Source: Formicarius rufipectus
Taxonomy: Eukaryota > Chordata > Aves > Passeriformes > Formicariidae
Direction: 5' to 3'
Assembly (NCBI GenBank): GCA_013399695.1
Contig: VXAU01004726.1
Coordinates: 149,992-213,991 of the forward strand
DNA length: 64,000 nucleotides
Under the pieces are notes generated by a model that had not been told where the DNA came from, ran no database searches, and saw only the letters and a program-made list of their open reading frames with translations. The first letter of the stretch is position 1, and each line of letters starts with the position of its first letter. This document shows, piece after piece, positions 14,939-28,430 of the stretch. Made by a program: the position numbers and the translations under genes.

Positions 14939-16569
14939 TAAAAGAAGTCAGGTTTCACCACTAAATAACTTGTGAAGATCTACTTGATTTCTAACACTGT
15001 TTTAGAAAAAAATATTTTAGAGTTTTCCTCTGAATATTAAATAACAAAGATTGCTGTACAGTTAATTAAGAGAAAATTCTGCTACAAAAATTGTTACAGC
15101 ATAATGGTTTCCTGCTGATAGGGATATGCTGAGAGTGAGATAAGCAAGACTGAGTAATTTATTAAGCAACAGCAGACTCCAGGCAGTGCATTTGAGGAGG
15201 ATTATATCACACCTTAGGTGGTAATACAAGAAACAAGACTGAGAATTTTGAGCAGCTTTAACCATCTGAGAAGTATTATAATGACTGAGAAGTGCCAAGG
15301 CTTGGAGTCTGTTTTATTACTCTTATGAAATGGAATTTACACAAGGCAAACAGTAAGATTTGCTCATTTACTGGCATTATGAACATAATTGGCCATTACA
15401 GATCCCACTGATGACCAATCAAAATCTCCAGTTGTGACCAGCATTTTAAACAAACCAAAGCATAAGGGGATATAAAAAATGGCCCACCAGTGATCCTTTA
15501 ATATCATCCATTTCATAACTTCTCTAGGTTAAGCGAAATTATTAAGATATCTGAAGAAAATAATCCTTTTACGGGAGATATTTCAAGCACACATTATCCT
15601 ATGGTAAAATTCCATTTATAAAATTATAATGAACGTTTGTTTTATTGCATTCACAGAGAAGTGATTAAATCTTGAATGATTCAACCATTCAAAAGATATT
15701 TCCCGTTATGGGGAAAAAATAAAAAAAAAAATAAAAAAAAATCTCTCTCTGGTTCTCTCTCATACAGACATTTCCAAGTTAAACAGAGCTTTGTATCTTT
15801 ACTTGCAAATCTAAACCCCTGCCTGTCCGGTTCAGAAATACCTCCTCCTACAGAGAAAAATTTGAAGCAAAATGAGTAGAGTGGGAAAAAAGATAGACTA
15901 AGACTTTTATTGTGTCTTTCATATTAAATATAAAACATTGCACTTTTCTATAACTTCATTGGTTTGTCTACATTCAGTTGAATTCTTTTAAACTAAGAAA
16001 GCATATCACTGTACTGTGAAGCAAAATTTGAGAGGCTCCTCCAAAAATAAAATCCTCTAGAACATTCTTTTGCAAGTTCTTCGTAAAAATCATGCAGCAT
16101 TTCACCCGTCTCAAAAACTGATCTAGTATACAAAAAGAGATGGGAACAGCTCTAAATCTTGAAATTCTGTTCCTTAAGTCATTGATTTTCTCCAGTAATG
16201 GTGAGCGCAGAGGGCTCCCTAGAGTCTCTCATGGCAAGAACCCCTAATAGGAAGCTAAAAGAAAACCTTCAGGAGATTAGCCAGGTTCTCAGCAAGTTTA
16301 AATAGTCATTTTGCCATTGCAGTGAGTTGATACAGTTAATATTGACGAAGATTTTAGTTAAGTTTTTAGAAATGCCAAGTTCCTTCTCTGATACTCTTCT
16401 TTGGTCCCTGTTCATATGGCAGGTTCCCAACATTGGAAAATTCTAGTAAGGGCAAAATTTGAGGGAATGGCAACAATACCACAGCTGAAGAGAAGGCAAA
16501 ATGTGGTTGTATAGAGTAGCACAAAAGTTAGAGCAAAGACTACGTAACATATGATTATCCATATATCTC

Positions 16570-16826
16570 TCAGACCCATTCAGGGTAGGAAGGCCCCTCT
16601 GACATCTTGTCCAAACATGCCCTGCACAAGCAAGGTCACCTGGAGCTGGCTGCCTAGGAGGGTGTCCAGATAGCTTCTGAGTAACTCCAAGGGCAGAGAC
16701 TCCACAACCTCCCTACACAACCTGTGACAGTGCTCAGTCAACTGGGCCCACAGCATGCACCAGTGCACGGGGTTGTTCCTCCCCAGAGGCAGGACTCTCT
16801 GCTTCTCTTTATTTAGCTTTGTTGTA
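16570..16826 (-). mobile_element. CR1 LINE fragment, minus orientation
   Basis: The plus strand reads the reverse complement of a CR1 3' region: a 'CAAGGTCACCTGGAGC' block, 'GAGACTCCACAACCTCCCT', a 'CAGTGCTCAGTCA' block, then 'GGGTTGTTCCTCCCCAG'. These are the usual order of motifs in avian CR1 copies. The 3' terminal repeat near 16570 is degraded and an internal part seems deleted. It is the only CR1 copy here lying in the same direction as GRID2. A minus-strand open frame over 16580-16990 starts in this copy and is not a gene. Confidence 0.8.
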
Positions 16827-16857
16827 ACTTCGTTTAGCTTTGTTGTTAGCTTTGTAC
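16806..16857 (+). repeat. Imperfect tandem repeat of TTTAGCTTTGTTGT
   Basis: The unit TTTAGCTTTGTTGT occurs twice about 22 bases apart, followed by a partial third TTAGCTTTG. It overlaps and extends the 5'-ward edge of the CR1 copy, so it may have grown at the element's broken end. Confidence 0.55.
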
Positions 16858-19041
16858 TAACAGAAGCCTGTGAAGGAGCCAGATCAATGGGAAGAGCAGA
16901 AGTGAGACCAGTAAGGTTAATTAGGGATACCTGAGAAGAACACACAGCAATGGTGACCACCAGCTGCAATGTGAGACAGGCAGAGAACAAAACCTGTACG
17001 GAACGGCTTGAGAAGCCAAGGGGAAATATGGAGGGAGAGAGAGAGGAAGCTCACTTGAAAAGGAAACTGTAACAACATTTTCTGTCCAACTGATAAAAGG
17101 CAATTTTCAAAAGAAGCAAAATACAGGGCTTTAGCCACTTAGTCTTCTAGGATAAACAAGTGGAAAAGAATAAATTCAAAAGCTGTGACACTCGATTTCA
17201 ACACAACTGCAATCCTCCAGTCTGAATTTGCTGCATCTTTAGACATAAACAGACAACTCTGAGATAACAGATATTATCTGAACTACTCATGCCTGAAAGA
17301 GTACTTCAGAGTCAGAAGCGTTTGTTTTTAATATAATCCACAGCAGCATCAACAAGATCTCCCAAGAGTCTCTGCCTTCTTAGTGGTCACAGCATATTTC
17401 AGATTCAGTGGGTATATTAGGTAGTAAGCCAAAGCACTACAATGCACAGGCCCCCTTTTACAATTTTTTTTTTTTTTTTATGAAGGGCTGGAGTACGGGA
17501 TAAAAAAAAACCAAGCCACTTTGTCTTTTGTACACTTTTCTAATGCTTGTACCTCCCCAGTTACATTGCAGCTTAATCCTCAAAATTGTTTCAACTACTA
17601 AAAAAATCACATGTATCTTACAAAAATAATGTATATTATTTTGATTGATCTCTGTAATGAATAAATATTAAATAAAAAGGGTAACTTAAAATTTACCTCT
17701 ATATTACCAGAGTCTCAAAATGGTACTTAGATTGATCATTGAAACATAGGAGATAAAAATAAAAGCCAAGTTTGAGACCTAGTTTAAGTGATAGAAGTAG
17801 CAGTGACATTAAGTTTTGGTCTACCTTTAAGGAAGCAACTAAAAATACTTCAATTTTTCAATTGAGTATGACAGTAATCATAGACCTACCTTCAAAATCA
17901 TTGGATTGATCTGTGTTGACTTTTGGCTATAGACAATGATGCAGTATATTTCTCTGGTGTTTCAAAAATTGCAAAAGGTTAAAACTTATTGAAAATTGTG
18001 AAATGTTAAATCTTGTTAACAGAATTTGAACAGGACCTAAAGGTAAAAGCTGAACAAAAATAAAAAGGGACACAGTGAACTAAAGGTATTTGGTAAAATA
18101 TGTAGTTTTTAACTATTCCAGAATAAATGAGCAAAATAAGTCCCTTTTCTTTCAATCATAATAGTTTAGGAGTTTCCTTAAAGAATTACTTGCACTTTTT
18201 CCCCAGAGGCCTCTTTCTCTCCAGACCAATGGCAAGTCTGGAGCCAGTCATTGTGCTTGCAAATTTTTCTTCTAGCTAGAGGAAAAAAAAAGAGAAGACG
18301 ACACCAGAAAGTGCTTGCTAGCTCCAAACAAATAATCCAGCACTATCAAAGCACTAGCAATCCTTAGTTCATGCTGCTTTGTTTCTGTCAGTACAGGATA
18401 TAAAATCATCTTTGGCGGTACGTTTTGATAACAGAAATGAGTACCTTGTCATGCTTTAAATCAGCAGCTGAAAGACTTTGTAACTGAACGTGACAGTATT
18501 TGAAATGTCCCATGCTACTGCACTTAAGATATGCCAATCACAATTAATAGCAACAGATTTGCCATTCCAAAACAAATAAAACCTGCAGAGTTTTCTGCTG
18601 AATGAAGAGATGATGAGTGAAAACAGAGGTAAAATTACCACAATAGCCAGTTACCCTGTCAATGAAAATTACTTTCATTTGTCTGTATTCACAAGGGTTG
18701 GTAAACAACAATGCTTTAGCTAATAAAGTTTTGTTACGTTCAAATTGAATGTGAAATACAGGCTGACACCATAAATGGATCTCTCTTTTGCACTGGATTT
18801 CTGAGTTATTCTGAGCCTTTATGTTTAAATCAGTCTGTAAGTCTCATATATTTTGATATCAATTGATTACTAAATGTGTTTAATTTTTTCTTCTAGAAAA
18901 TTAAGGACAGTACTGCATGTTGTTTGAAGGAGAGATGTATCTATAGCTTTCCCTTACTCAGTAAGAGCCAAGTGAATATCTTCTATTACTCTAATGGATT
19001 CTATGGAGTAGTGTTGAAAATCCACTTGGTAGGGTGGTAGG

Positions 19042-19061
19042 ATCTCTCTCTCTCTCTCTGT
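19042..19061 (+). repeat. CT dinucleotide microsatellite
   Basis: About nine CT units, followed at 19066-19135 by three loosely repeated AATTACTTT segments in AT-rich sequence. Confidence 0.85.
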
Positions 19062-20096
19062 AAATAATTACTTTATTTATTATATATTATAAAATAAATT
19101 ACTTTATAATAAAAATATTCTGTAAAAAAATTACTTTCACCTTCCAAGTTCTGCAAATTTCTTTCTCTGAAGTCCCACAACAGTTTTGGTGCTCCCAGAT
19201 GCCAGGTACCACCAGCAGGCTTTAATAATACTGAGTTGCACCTCATGTCCCTCTTACTACATGGAATGGATGCAGATCTCCTTAAATAAATTCCTTTTAT
19301 TTCTTTTTTCCCCCCACTATTGAATTCTGCTTTCTTTTTGTCACCTTGTCCCACTTCTTTTCATCTAACTTCTCCATCAACTTCACGTTGAATTCAGGGC
19401 TTCCCTTTAAGCTCTCCTTAAACAGTCATTTTCATTGACTGGTCAAAATGCTTTGTAAGCTGGTATTGAAGGACTCCCTTCTGGGCGACTACTCTGGAAC
19501 TATGACTCAGGCAACTTCAGGAGACCAAGCAACACAGGCTAACTTAGACAAACATAAGGCAGACAATTCAGATAAGAATTATTCAGATTGCCGTGTGTGA
19601 TTTAACTAGCTTTGCCTCCTTTAAACCTTTCCTGGGAAGTTTCCTATAAAGCTTTTAGGGACTAATGTTGGGAGTACAGCAGGGATGCTAAGGCTAATAA
19701 ACCTACGTAAACTGACTCGCATTCGCGCAGTAAAGAAACTAATTCACAAGTTCTAACTAACAGCAAGACAGATGTAATGAGTCTTGTTCTGTAATGGACC
19801 AACTGTTCTCTCGCAGTTGAATTCCCTAAACAGTTACGTTGGGAATATTTTGGACAGAAAGAAAACTTTATAAACCCACCCACATACATTCAAAAAACTT
19901 CTGTAGTTCTCAGTTGCCTCTGAAGTCTTTGGTTTCATTAAAAAAAAGAAATAAATCACAACAAACATGAAACAATCTCTAGCTTTCCTCATCTGGCCAT
20001 TGCTGTTCAGTGCAAATGATAATTAAAAAAACTATGTCTCTACATTTATGTGTTTCAAATTATGCCTCTTGTGAAAAGCCTCAGCTTTTCTTCTCT

Positions 20097-20099
<3 letters not shown>

Positions 20100-20154
<55 letters not shown>
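20100..20154 (+). repeat. Homopolymer T tract, 55 bases
   Basis: An uninterrupted run of 55 T preceded by CTCTCTCT, giving a pure pyrimidine stretch. It lies 1.05 kb downstream of the M1 exon in GRID2 orientation, where pre-mRNA carries poly(A). It could be the poly(A) tail of a minus-strand retrocopy, but the sequence at 20155-20260 resembles no gene I recognise. Length may be an assembly approximation. Confidence 0.9.
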
Positions 20155-20155
<1 letters not shown>

Positions 20156-21202
20156 TGACATTATCTTGGCTTTTTTTCCCTTGTAGGAGTTTCATACTTG
20201 ATTTCCACGTATACCTATGGCTTTTATGTATGTCACCTGATTGTTTCTAACAGAGAGTAATGTAATTCTAAATGACATGTTGCCAGTGATGATATTTTTA
20301 CCTTTACTATTCCATTCAAATTCATGTTAAAATCAAAAAAATAATCTGCAAGTTTGAAAGCTGCAGTGTCCATGGCTCTCTGTAGAGCAGATGCTCTGTG
20401 CAATTAGAAATAGGTGTACCTGCAGTGCCAGTAGTGACTGACGAACAATTATATGCATAAGCCAGAAGGTACTAATTCTGTTTTGTTGTCAAGTGTTATT
20501 ATCTAAACCTTCTTTGTTCTTATATGAAGCTTAATTTCTTATTCCAGTTTGCATTACAACATAACTCGTAGACCAGAATTCTAAGCAGTATATACCCAGC
20601 AAAGATCTGTAATCCCTGATGTCTTTAGGATGCATGATTAAAACTCTGCCAGAAGTAGATTGTGAAGAATTTGGGAACATGAGCAGAATTGGGGACCAGG
20701 CTGGGGCACACCAGATGCTAGAGGGGATTGAGAAAGCAGTCACAAAGGCCAGAGAAACTTGAGTCTAAACATTATATAGGAAAATCCAAACAAATCAGAA
20801 GAGGGAGGAAAGAATATCAGGTACAATAAGATCATTTAGCAATGGTGACTAATGTAGTTCAAAATCTTAATCCCAATATTTTTTGTCTGTCAGTGTAAGA
20901 ACACAGCACTCATTAATAATGAATAATTCTCTAGCAGATGATGAGAAACACTGTGGGTTGTTTTTTTTTACCCTAAGGAAAACTATCTTTCTCTGATGAC
21001 ACAACAACAAAGCACAACAAACTAGCATGTAGTACCTGAACTTCTCATGGTTCCCACACTGGGCAGCCAAATACCTATGAAATCTCTTAGCACAAGGCTT
21101 TCTAGTGCTCCCAGTTCCTCATGGGCTGTGGCAGGGAGGCAGAGAAAAGGACAGTCTCTATAGCAATGGGGAGGATATATTGGTTTTCTCTTGGAGGCTT
21201 AC

Positions 21203-21515
21203 CTTGTTGCACAAAGGATCCATACACAAACCACATGGAGTTGTAGAGAGTTGTCGATGTCATGGATCCCATCTGAAGGCGTGGGGGGTTGAGCCAGTTC
21301 AAGAGGTAGACCAGTAGCCCTACTAAGAGCACAGTGCCAGCGATGCACGCCCACAGGGAGAGGTCAAACGGTGCCAAGCAGGCAAACATGTCCACTGTCT
21401 TCTCTGCCTTTCGAAGTAGCACACCCACCGAGTAGTCCATGTAGCGTGTTGTGAAGTCCACCACATTTTCCCTGTCGGGGGTGATGGTTAGGGCAGAGAT
21501 CCCTATATCAGCTCT
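21203..21515 (-). CDS. GRID2: GRID2 coding exon: end of S1, M1 helix and pore approach
   Basis: A 313-base internal exon: 104 codons plus the first base of a glycine codon. A CTCTCTCCTCAG acceptor precedes RADIGISALTITPDRENVVD, and the donor is CAAG|GTAAGC after FVQQ. It matches human GluD2 residues about 516-619. The arginine of TPDREN corresponds to Arg530, which contacts the alpha-carboxyl group of D-serine. The following Glu and the Asp of VVD correspond to the Ca2+-site residues 531 and 535. LSLWACIAGTVLLVGLLVYL is transmembrane helix M1 (about 567-587). The exon stops just before the re-entrant pore loop, so the glycine codon is completed in an exon outside the window; the downstream intron exceeds 21.2 kb. 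One conservative change from human recalled: RRAEKT reads RKAEKT. The open frame continues a short way into the intron, which is read-through and not protein. The exon is visibly less AT-rich than its flanks. Confidence 0.97.
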
Positions 21516-23895
21516 CTGAGGAGAGAGAACAACATACATAAGTAGGAGCTACAAAAAACATCTTTGTTTCTATGTGACTTATAGCAGCTAAACTTACAGG
21601 GAAACAGATGTCAAGACCAATGTCTTCAGCATCATAGACATGAGCACAGAAACACAACTAAAGTTTGAACAGAGTAGATATGCCATATGTCTTAGTTTCT
21701 GCAAGCAAACCTCACTTGGTGGACTCTGGCATATCGCTCTCCATGTTGTTATTTTCCAAGAAATCAAAATACTACAAACACAGGTAATACATGAAAGATA
21801 TCTACTTTTGGTCATTTTTGTCACCTTGGCTTACTAAAGCTGTCACTGTCATTGTTGCAAACGGAGGATTTTGTGTATAGCAGACCCAGTCAGCAGAAAT
21901 TAGTTGCCTGATAGAGCCACAATATATGGAATATTTTGATGATCTGATGATCCTAACAAAGAGCTACTACACTAGGAGCACTTGAAATTCTGTAAAACAT
22001 CAATTTAACCTCCAAAGTCTAAAGTTCAGAAGAGCAGAAACTGCATGCAGTTCCTTTACTATTGATTCCTCTACATCCTCCGGATAAGCAATTTCTCCAG
22101 CAATGCCAACCTGTCCTGCAGCTACCTTGGATTTGCTTTGTGTCATTTACACTTTTTTTTTTGTAATTTAAAGAACCCATGTCTAATGAAAAGGAGATGA
22201 AAAACATTCCTTGATCTAATCACTGTATTTCACAGAATGTATTAGGTCTCTGGAGACACCAGGCACAACTACAGCAGGTGCTACTTTACTTTTCATAGGT
22301 ACAATTAGAACTGCAGGAAAATAAGAAATGTTATTTAAAGCAGACACAAGAATACCACTTTAAAAGCCCAGATACTGAGCAATAAGACTATAAACTCTAG
22401 ATATTTTAATATGAAAAAGAGCACTTATAATATTTAAACTGCTACTACCTTGATTTAATCCCTTTTTATTCTGCCTAAAGCAATGTGTGGTCCTTTGGAA
22501 GGGGGTGAGGAGAGCACAAAGGCTTGAAAGTATAGCATCATATGTTATTAACTCTCTTGAATTTAGTTCCTCTTGCCCAAAGTGGACAGAGCTCAATTTC
22601 CTTAGAAATGTGATGTGAAATATTGAGTGGCAAGGTATGGCAGCTAAAACTGATTAGAAAAATGTGTAAATCAACTGGGCTGTTTTAATGTGACATGCAA
22701 AAAAAAAAAAAAAGTAAAAAACATACTTCTAATCACAGCTCACTTAAGGCTTCAGTTTAAATGATGTTAATTTAAGTTTATATTGATTGTTCATTGGATT
22801 GAGAAAGTGGCAGAAAGTAGCTGGAGGCCTGATGATTTGGACAAAAAAGTGTTAGAAAACATTGATTTGCTTAAAAGCTATGAATTAGAGCTTCAGCTTT
22901 AATTTGTGTGTTAGATTATCTCTGTTGATGAGCACAGCTGAAAACATGGCTTCATGAATTCACTTCACATCCCTTCCTAACAAATTTTTGTGAGTGATGA
23001 TTTAACTGTCCTTTGCCCATGGGCAGCAGCAAACTCAATCAGTAATTAGAATTGTCCATGGAAACATTCAGGTTATCTGAGGCTCTGTATCCTCTCACGA
23101 TAAAACTTCTGGTCAATGAGTGACTAGTGATTCACAGTATTTGCTGGCAGTCAAGTCCTAGCTCCAATGAGTGAAATGCAAAGCAGTCAGCATCTGAACT
23201 GTTTTCCACAACTGTGACTATAAATATATTTTTTAAATAATTTACAAATTTAAAAGTCCAATAATTGTCAAACAGAAAATGATTTAATGAATAGCACTGT
23301 TTTGTTTTGGTTTTTTTCCTTGAATGTATATCAGAAAGCAAAATAGGAATTCAGGCTTAAAGGAGGACACATGGAAACAAAACGTCCTAGACTTAGCCAC
23401 TGCTCCTTAACTTTAGCTGTGGTATCAATTATCAGCATGTTGCTAAAATACTTTCCTACCACACTGAGTTGATAGTTAAAGTTGCATTATTGTAAGATGC
23501 CTAAAGACTCTCCATTGAAAAGCAACATACACAAGTAAAGATACTTTTACCAAATTATAGTTTACTGTATGACTAAAAGAATTTTTTTCTGCTTCCTCCC
23601 ACCTTTTATAGTGAAAAAATAATTTTTTTTCACGTGAGATACACTGAAGAACATTGCATGAAAAGAAACAAACAAAAGACCACAAGATATTTACACAAAT
23701 GCTACTTCTAATGTGCATGTCTGGGAAGCAGTCCCTCTACACTCCCCAGTAGGATGGTTCCACTCCAGTTATCAGCCAGCTGTAACAGGGGAACAGTATT
23801 GTCCCAATGGATACCTTGCTTTGCCTTTGTTATACTCCAGCAACAATCGAGACATAATTATCTCATATTACTTTATATGCTACATATATAATTAA

Positions 23896-24190
23896 GGTGA
23901 CCTGATTGCAGTCTCCCAGTACCTGGTGGGAGCCTACAAGAGAGATGGAGCAAGAATTTTTTACAGGAAATTGGGGAATAGCTTCAAACTGAGAGTAGGG
24001 TTCCATTAGATATTAGAAATACTGTGAGAGTGGCGAGGCACTGGAACAGGTTGCCTAGAGAGATGTGGATGCCCCACCCCTAGAAGACTAAGTTGGACTG
24101 GGCTCTGAGAAACCTGATCTAGTAAAGGTATCCCTGCCCTCAGCAGGGGGGTTGGAATTAGATGATCTTAAGCCATTCTATGATTTTATA
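23896..24190 (+). mobile_element. CR1 LINE 3' fragment
   Basis: The order of CR1 motifs is clear: 'CAGTACCTGGTGGGAGCCTA', a block ending 'AGATATTAGAAATACTGTGA', 'CACTGGAACAGGTTGCCTAG', then 'GGTTGGAATTAGATGATCTT' and a 3' end of CCATTCTATGATTTTA. The 5' end is truncated, as is normal for CR1. It lies antisense to GRID2 in the intron between the M1 and S1 exons. Confidence 0.88.
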
Positions 24191-26437
24191 TCTCTTTACT
24201 TCTTGAGAGGTAGCAAAGTAAAAAACAGACAGAAGAGAGTTAAGTTCCAACTTCTTAGTAACCCAGTAATTCAGTTGTTAAATAAAGAAAAAAAAAGAAA
24301 GGCTATACTGAAATATGACAACTCATATTCTTAACTTACTGGATTGGATCATAAACACCAGTTTATCACCAAACTATACATTTAGCACAAAACCAGGCTT
24401 AAGCTTCACTTGATATTTGATTTACTGATGATAAGCATTCTTGATTACATACAGAATCTGTCAACTTGTTTCAAAATTGGAAGTTGAAAAAAATTAAATA
24501 CTTGTCATTAACATGTCAGATTGGATCAGAGAAGACATCAGTTTGAAGTAGCAAAGGTTCACTTATTGCTTCTGAGATAGAAAGGCAAATGCGTGCAATT
24601 ATGTCAATATTTAGATATAAACCTGCCAATCTGAATTATAAACACGTATAGCTCTTCACTCACTAAGTTTTTGCAGTGCCAAAATCAAACAACTATCATA
24701 TGCTTTACATGATTCTCATGAATGAAACTGACTTCCAAAACAGACTGAAAAAACAGCAGAGGGCATTGTTTTGCTCCATGTGACCTGCTAGGAATTTATA
24801 CTTATCATCCTTAGCAGCAGTTCTCCTGAGGCCATTGTAGTAGAACATTACCAGAATCAGAAAATCCAAAAGAAATTACCAAATGGGTCATTGTTAGCAT
24901 TGTTATTGGTGAAACAGAACCAGCATATCTGCAAAGCCTAGACATAGCTGAAAAATCCCTAAGCTACTGCTTAAGCAAGCACATCTCGTACACATGGAAA
25001 GCAATCTTCTGATGATTCCTGTGGTTCATGATCAAGAACAGGGAAAATAAATGATTCTACTCTAAATTTCTCCCATGAAGCCCTACATCTTATCCATTTT
25101 CAATGCTGAGTCAAGTTTCAACAAGCACTAGAAGCAATAAACCACAGTAGCCCATTACACAGGTATTAATATGGACATGCAAAAACTAATCAGAGAGACA
25201 CTGTTACTCAAGACACATATATATATTAAAAAAAAAAATCCTTTTACTCTCCTATTGTTTTTTCTTCTCATTTTGTCCTCCCCTTATGCTTGCTTCCTTC
25301 TTATGCTACTCCCCTTAGGAAGGTGCAATAGAAAAAGAGTCTCATAAGAGGCTTCTACTTGGCTTGCAGTTTCTCTTTAAAATGATTAAGTATGTATTTA
25401 GGTTTCCTTTTCAGATGGACCTTACTGGAATCAGGAAGTTTTCCCTATGCTGTTTGCTGTCTGAGAGTTCCTCATTGGAAAAAAAGTCCTAGCAATCAAG
25501 GTAGGACAGTGAAGTGTGGAAAGCAATGGTTAGTAGATGTGAATATCACCAGAAGGCCCAGAGTCATGCTGGAAAGCCTACTGTTCATTCCCAAAAGTGG
25601 CATTTGCCACTTTTCTTACTTGTCAAATAGGTTTATCCCTCAAGCAATGTGGATAAATGGCAACTCGGGGAATCACTGTGAAAAGGCACAGATAATTAAT
25701 ACTAAGAAAAAGAATTGTGGTAAAGTGCTGCTCCTTTGAGATGGGTTTAGACACTCCACAAAAAGCTGCTGCTCTCTGATCTAATCCTGTTTGAGAGATG
25801 AAGCTCTACAGGATGTGATGAGAGCCCTGGTCATTTGACAGGACAGTGACAAGAGTACCACATGCTTCCCTCAAACAACATTTATTCTCTGAAGGCCACC
25901 TCATTCAGGTGCTTAGCAAATATGAAGCTTTATGTAGCATGTACATTCAGGTTGTTTTGACAATAAAACGTGTATGGACCAAGTGTGTACCTAATATAGG
26001 TCTCGACAATCAAAGGAGTGGAGGCTTGAATCAGTTTCCAAGCTCAAGTTAAAGACCACTTGCTTTGTTCTGCTGATTCCAGTTCCTATTTTAACAGCCA
26101 ACAGAAAGCTTGTCTTCCAAGCTGGAACAGAGTGAACTTGGCATAATGTCATGTCTGCAAAGCCAGCTGTAGACCTAGGGCATGTACTTGGCACAGCTGG
26201 GCTTCTGCCCTGACATTCAACTCACACAGGGATGCTGCAAACAAAATCAGCCCAGGACTGCTCTCACTGATATCAGGACCTGCACCAGGGACGGCTGCAA
26301 GCTGAATATGGTTAATGCAAACAGCACATATTGGTCTGGAACACAGAATTCATGTGTTTGCTCCAGCAACTGCTATTTCATATGGCATATCTTCTGTAGT
26401 GGCCACAGACAGCCTTCTCAATGAGATGCTCACTACA

Positions 26438-26775
26438 ACTGAGCTCTACAAGTACCTGAAAGGAGCCTGTAGTAAGGAGGAGGTCAGTCTCTTCTCCAAA
26501 GAAATAAGCAACAGGGCAAGAGAAAATGGCCTCAAGTTGTGCTGGGGTAGGTTTGGATTGGGTATTAGGAAACATTAATTCACTGAAAAGGTGGTCAAGC
26601 ATTGGAACAGGCTGCCCAGGGAAATGACTGAGTCAGTTTCCCAGGAGGTACTTAAAAGACAAGTAGATGCAGCATCTGGGGATATCATTTAGTGATAGCC
26701 TTGGCAGTGATGGGTTAACAGTGGGACTCAATGATCTTAAAGGTCTTTTCCAACCTTAGCAGTTCTGTGAGTCTA
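26438..26775 (+). mobile_element. CR1 LINE 3' fragment
   Basis: Contains 'CTACAAGTACCTGAAAGGAG', 'GAGGTCAGTCTCTTCTCC', 'GGTTTGGATTGGGTATTAGG', 'GCATTGGAACAGGCTGCCCA' and a terminal 'CAATGATCTTAAAGGTC' before a decayed TTCTGTGAGTCTA end. 5' truncated and antisense to GRID2. Small open frames on both strands here are shadows of the element. Confidence 0.9.
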
Positions 26776-28398
26776 GGCACACAAAAAGAGAAGGCAGGTT
26801 TTTTCCATTACTTGTCTTTTGCATAACTCATTTTTGGCTGACACACTAACAGGCAAAGAGCACTCCCACTGTTTCTGGAATTCCTCTACTTGTTGGCCAG
26901 ACTATCATGTAAAACTTGATTGGGAAAACAAAGAAACATCATGTTTCAAACAGCTTAGAACTTTAATTTAAAACTGTTCTCTGCTCTTTTGCTTCCCCTT
27001 ATAAAGCTGCCAAGCAGATAGAGATTTGAGTTCTGGGAGCAGAACTTGGTTCGCAGTAAATAAGATGCCTTTCAAGAACAGCTTGCACTTGGTAAGGGGT
27101 AGATTTACACTGGCTGCTTGCCCAGAGGTTGTCTTTTGCCTTAAGAAGGACAGAGAATGGGAGAGAAGGACACAGTGAACTTTACTGTTAATTAATTCTA
27201 TAAGGGTGAGGAAGATGAAAAATTATACACTGACATAGTATTTGGAAAACATGGTTTTTGAATTCTAAATGCACTTCCATTAACTCTTCATACTTTTAAC
27301 TCTACAGACAGTTTTCATATCCTTTAAGAGTCATTTACAGGAAAATTGTAACAAACTAGTTAATCTGTTGCACTCATGGCACCAATTTACAGATCTGGGT
27401 GGTTACCACCTTATGGAGGTATTCAAATACCTGCCTACCAAGTGGACAAGATTGCCATACTTTTTTTTTTTTTTTCAGTGAGCCATTTCAGTTGTTACGA
27501 GTTCTGCCTTGTCAATCATTTATTGCACATAAATAAAAACTATTCTAGGTCCAATTCCATTTCCAGAGTCATCTAGGACTAAAACGCCTCTAGCTTGTGT
27601 ACGCACTGTCCTGCTGAATACTGAAGAGAGTAGGGTGTAGGATAACATCAGATTTAGGAGCAGAAAAAATGGTTAAAAAATAAATCAAGAGGTCATTGTG
27701 ATCTTATGTTTCCTAATTAGATGAGGGATTTTTAATTGTTGAAGTTTAGAAGATGAAGGAAAATATACATTGCTAACTGTTTCCAGCCTACCATATATGA
27801 ACAAACAATTCCACCTGCCAGCTTCATAAGGACATAGGGAGATGGCAAAGGAATCTTATTTCTGCAGTGTAAATGTATGAAATGTGCCATGGGTAGAGCT
27901 TCCTGCTGCTCAGGAAGGCAGAATAGTTTAAACGTACCACTAATTTTTTAACCATGGGGATCGTTTTTTTTTTTAATTTTATTTTATTTTCCTTTACTGT
28001 GAGACCTGTTTTCCGGCATTTTGCTAATTTTCAGCTGAAGTATTTAATGGTTGGTTCCTGTATCTGACCATGTTGCTCCTTACTGTTTGCTGTGCTTATC
28101 AATTAAATTCCCCCTCCAGGTTTAGAAAAACACTTCTATAACCAAAGTGTAAGTTAATGACATTAATATCTACTGCAGTTATTTAAAGAAATACAGCAAG
28201 TATCATTTTCTACAGCTGTAAAAGCTGCATCTCCATGTTAACTAGGAGAAAATATAATACACCTGGTTTTTGGTACAAATGAGGCATCAGTAGAACAGAG
28301 TCTGCCAAGCCTTTTTGCTTTCAATGGGGGAAACTGCAAGCAGATGAAATGAGGAGGGAGGAAAAATATTGCATATGTATTTGATTTAATTTATTTAT

Positions 28399-28430
28399 NN
28401 NNNNNNNNNNNNNNNNNNNNNNNNNNNNNN
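28399..28430. other. Assembly gap (32 Ns) in an ATTT-type repeat
   Basis: Thirty-two N bases flanked by TTTATTTAT on the left and TATTTAT on the right, so the gap sits within an ATTT microsatellite. The real length is unknown. It lies 0.56 kb from the S1 exon and affects no coding base. Confidence 0.97.

Larger units (their letters stand above)
1..21202 (-). other. GRID2: GRID2 intron 3' of the M1 exon (partial)
   Basis: Begins at the GTAAGC donor at 21202 and runs off the left edge. Between 1 and 10679 I see only AT-rich unique sequence with short simple repeats. 12707-14756, 14939-16569 and 16858-20099 are likewise unique sequence without recognised features. The exon encoding the pore loop and M3 (expected to start GEVPYTTLATRMM) was sought on the minus strand and not found, so it lies beyond the edge. 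Confidence 0.9.

Noticed and set aside
16580..16990. 136-codon minus-strand open frame
   Set aside because: Most of it lies in a CR1 fragment read in a non-coding portion, and the rest is unique sequence with no recognisable domain.
20155..20260. Body of a processed pseudogene next to the T55 run
   Set aside because: No recognisable reading frame or known transcript in the adjoining sequence.
21203..21515. GRID1 (GluD1) instead of GRID2
   Set aside because: GRID1 has AISAITITPERESVVDF and a different M1 region; the sequence here follows the GRID2 version throughout all three exons.
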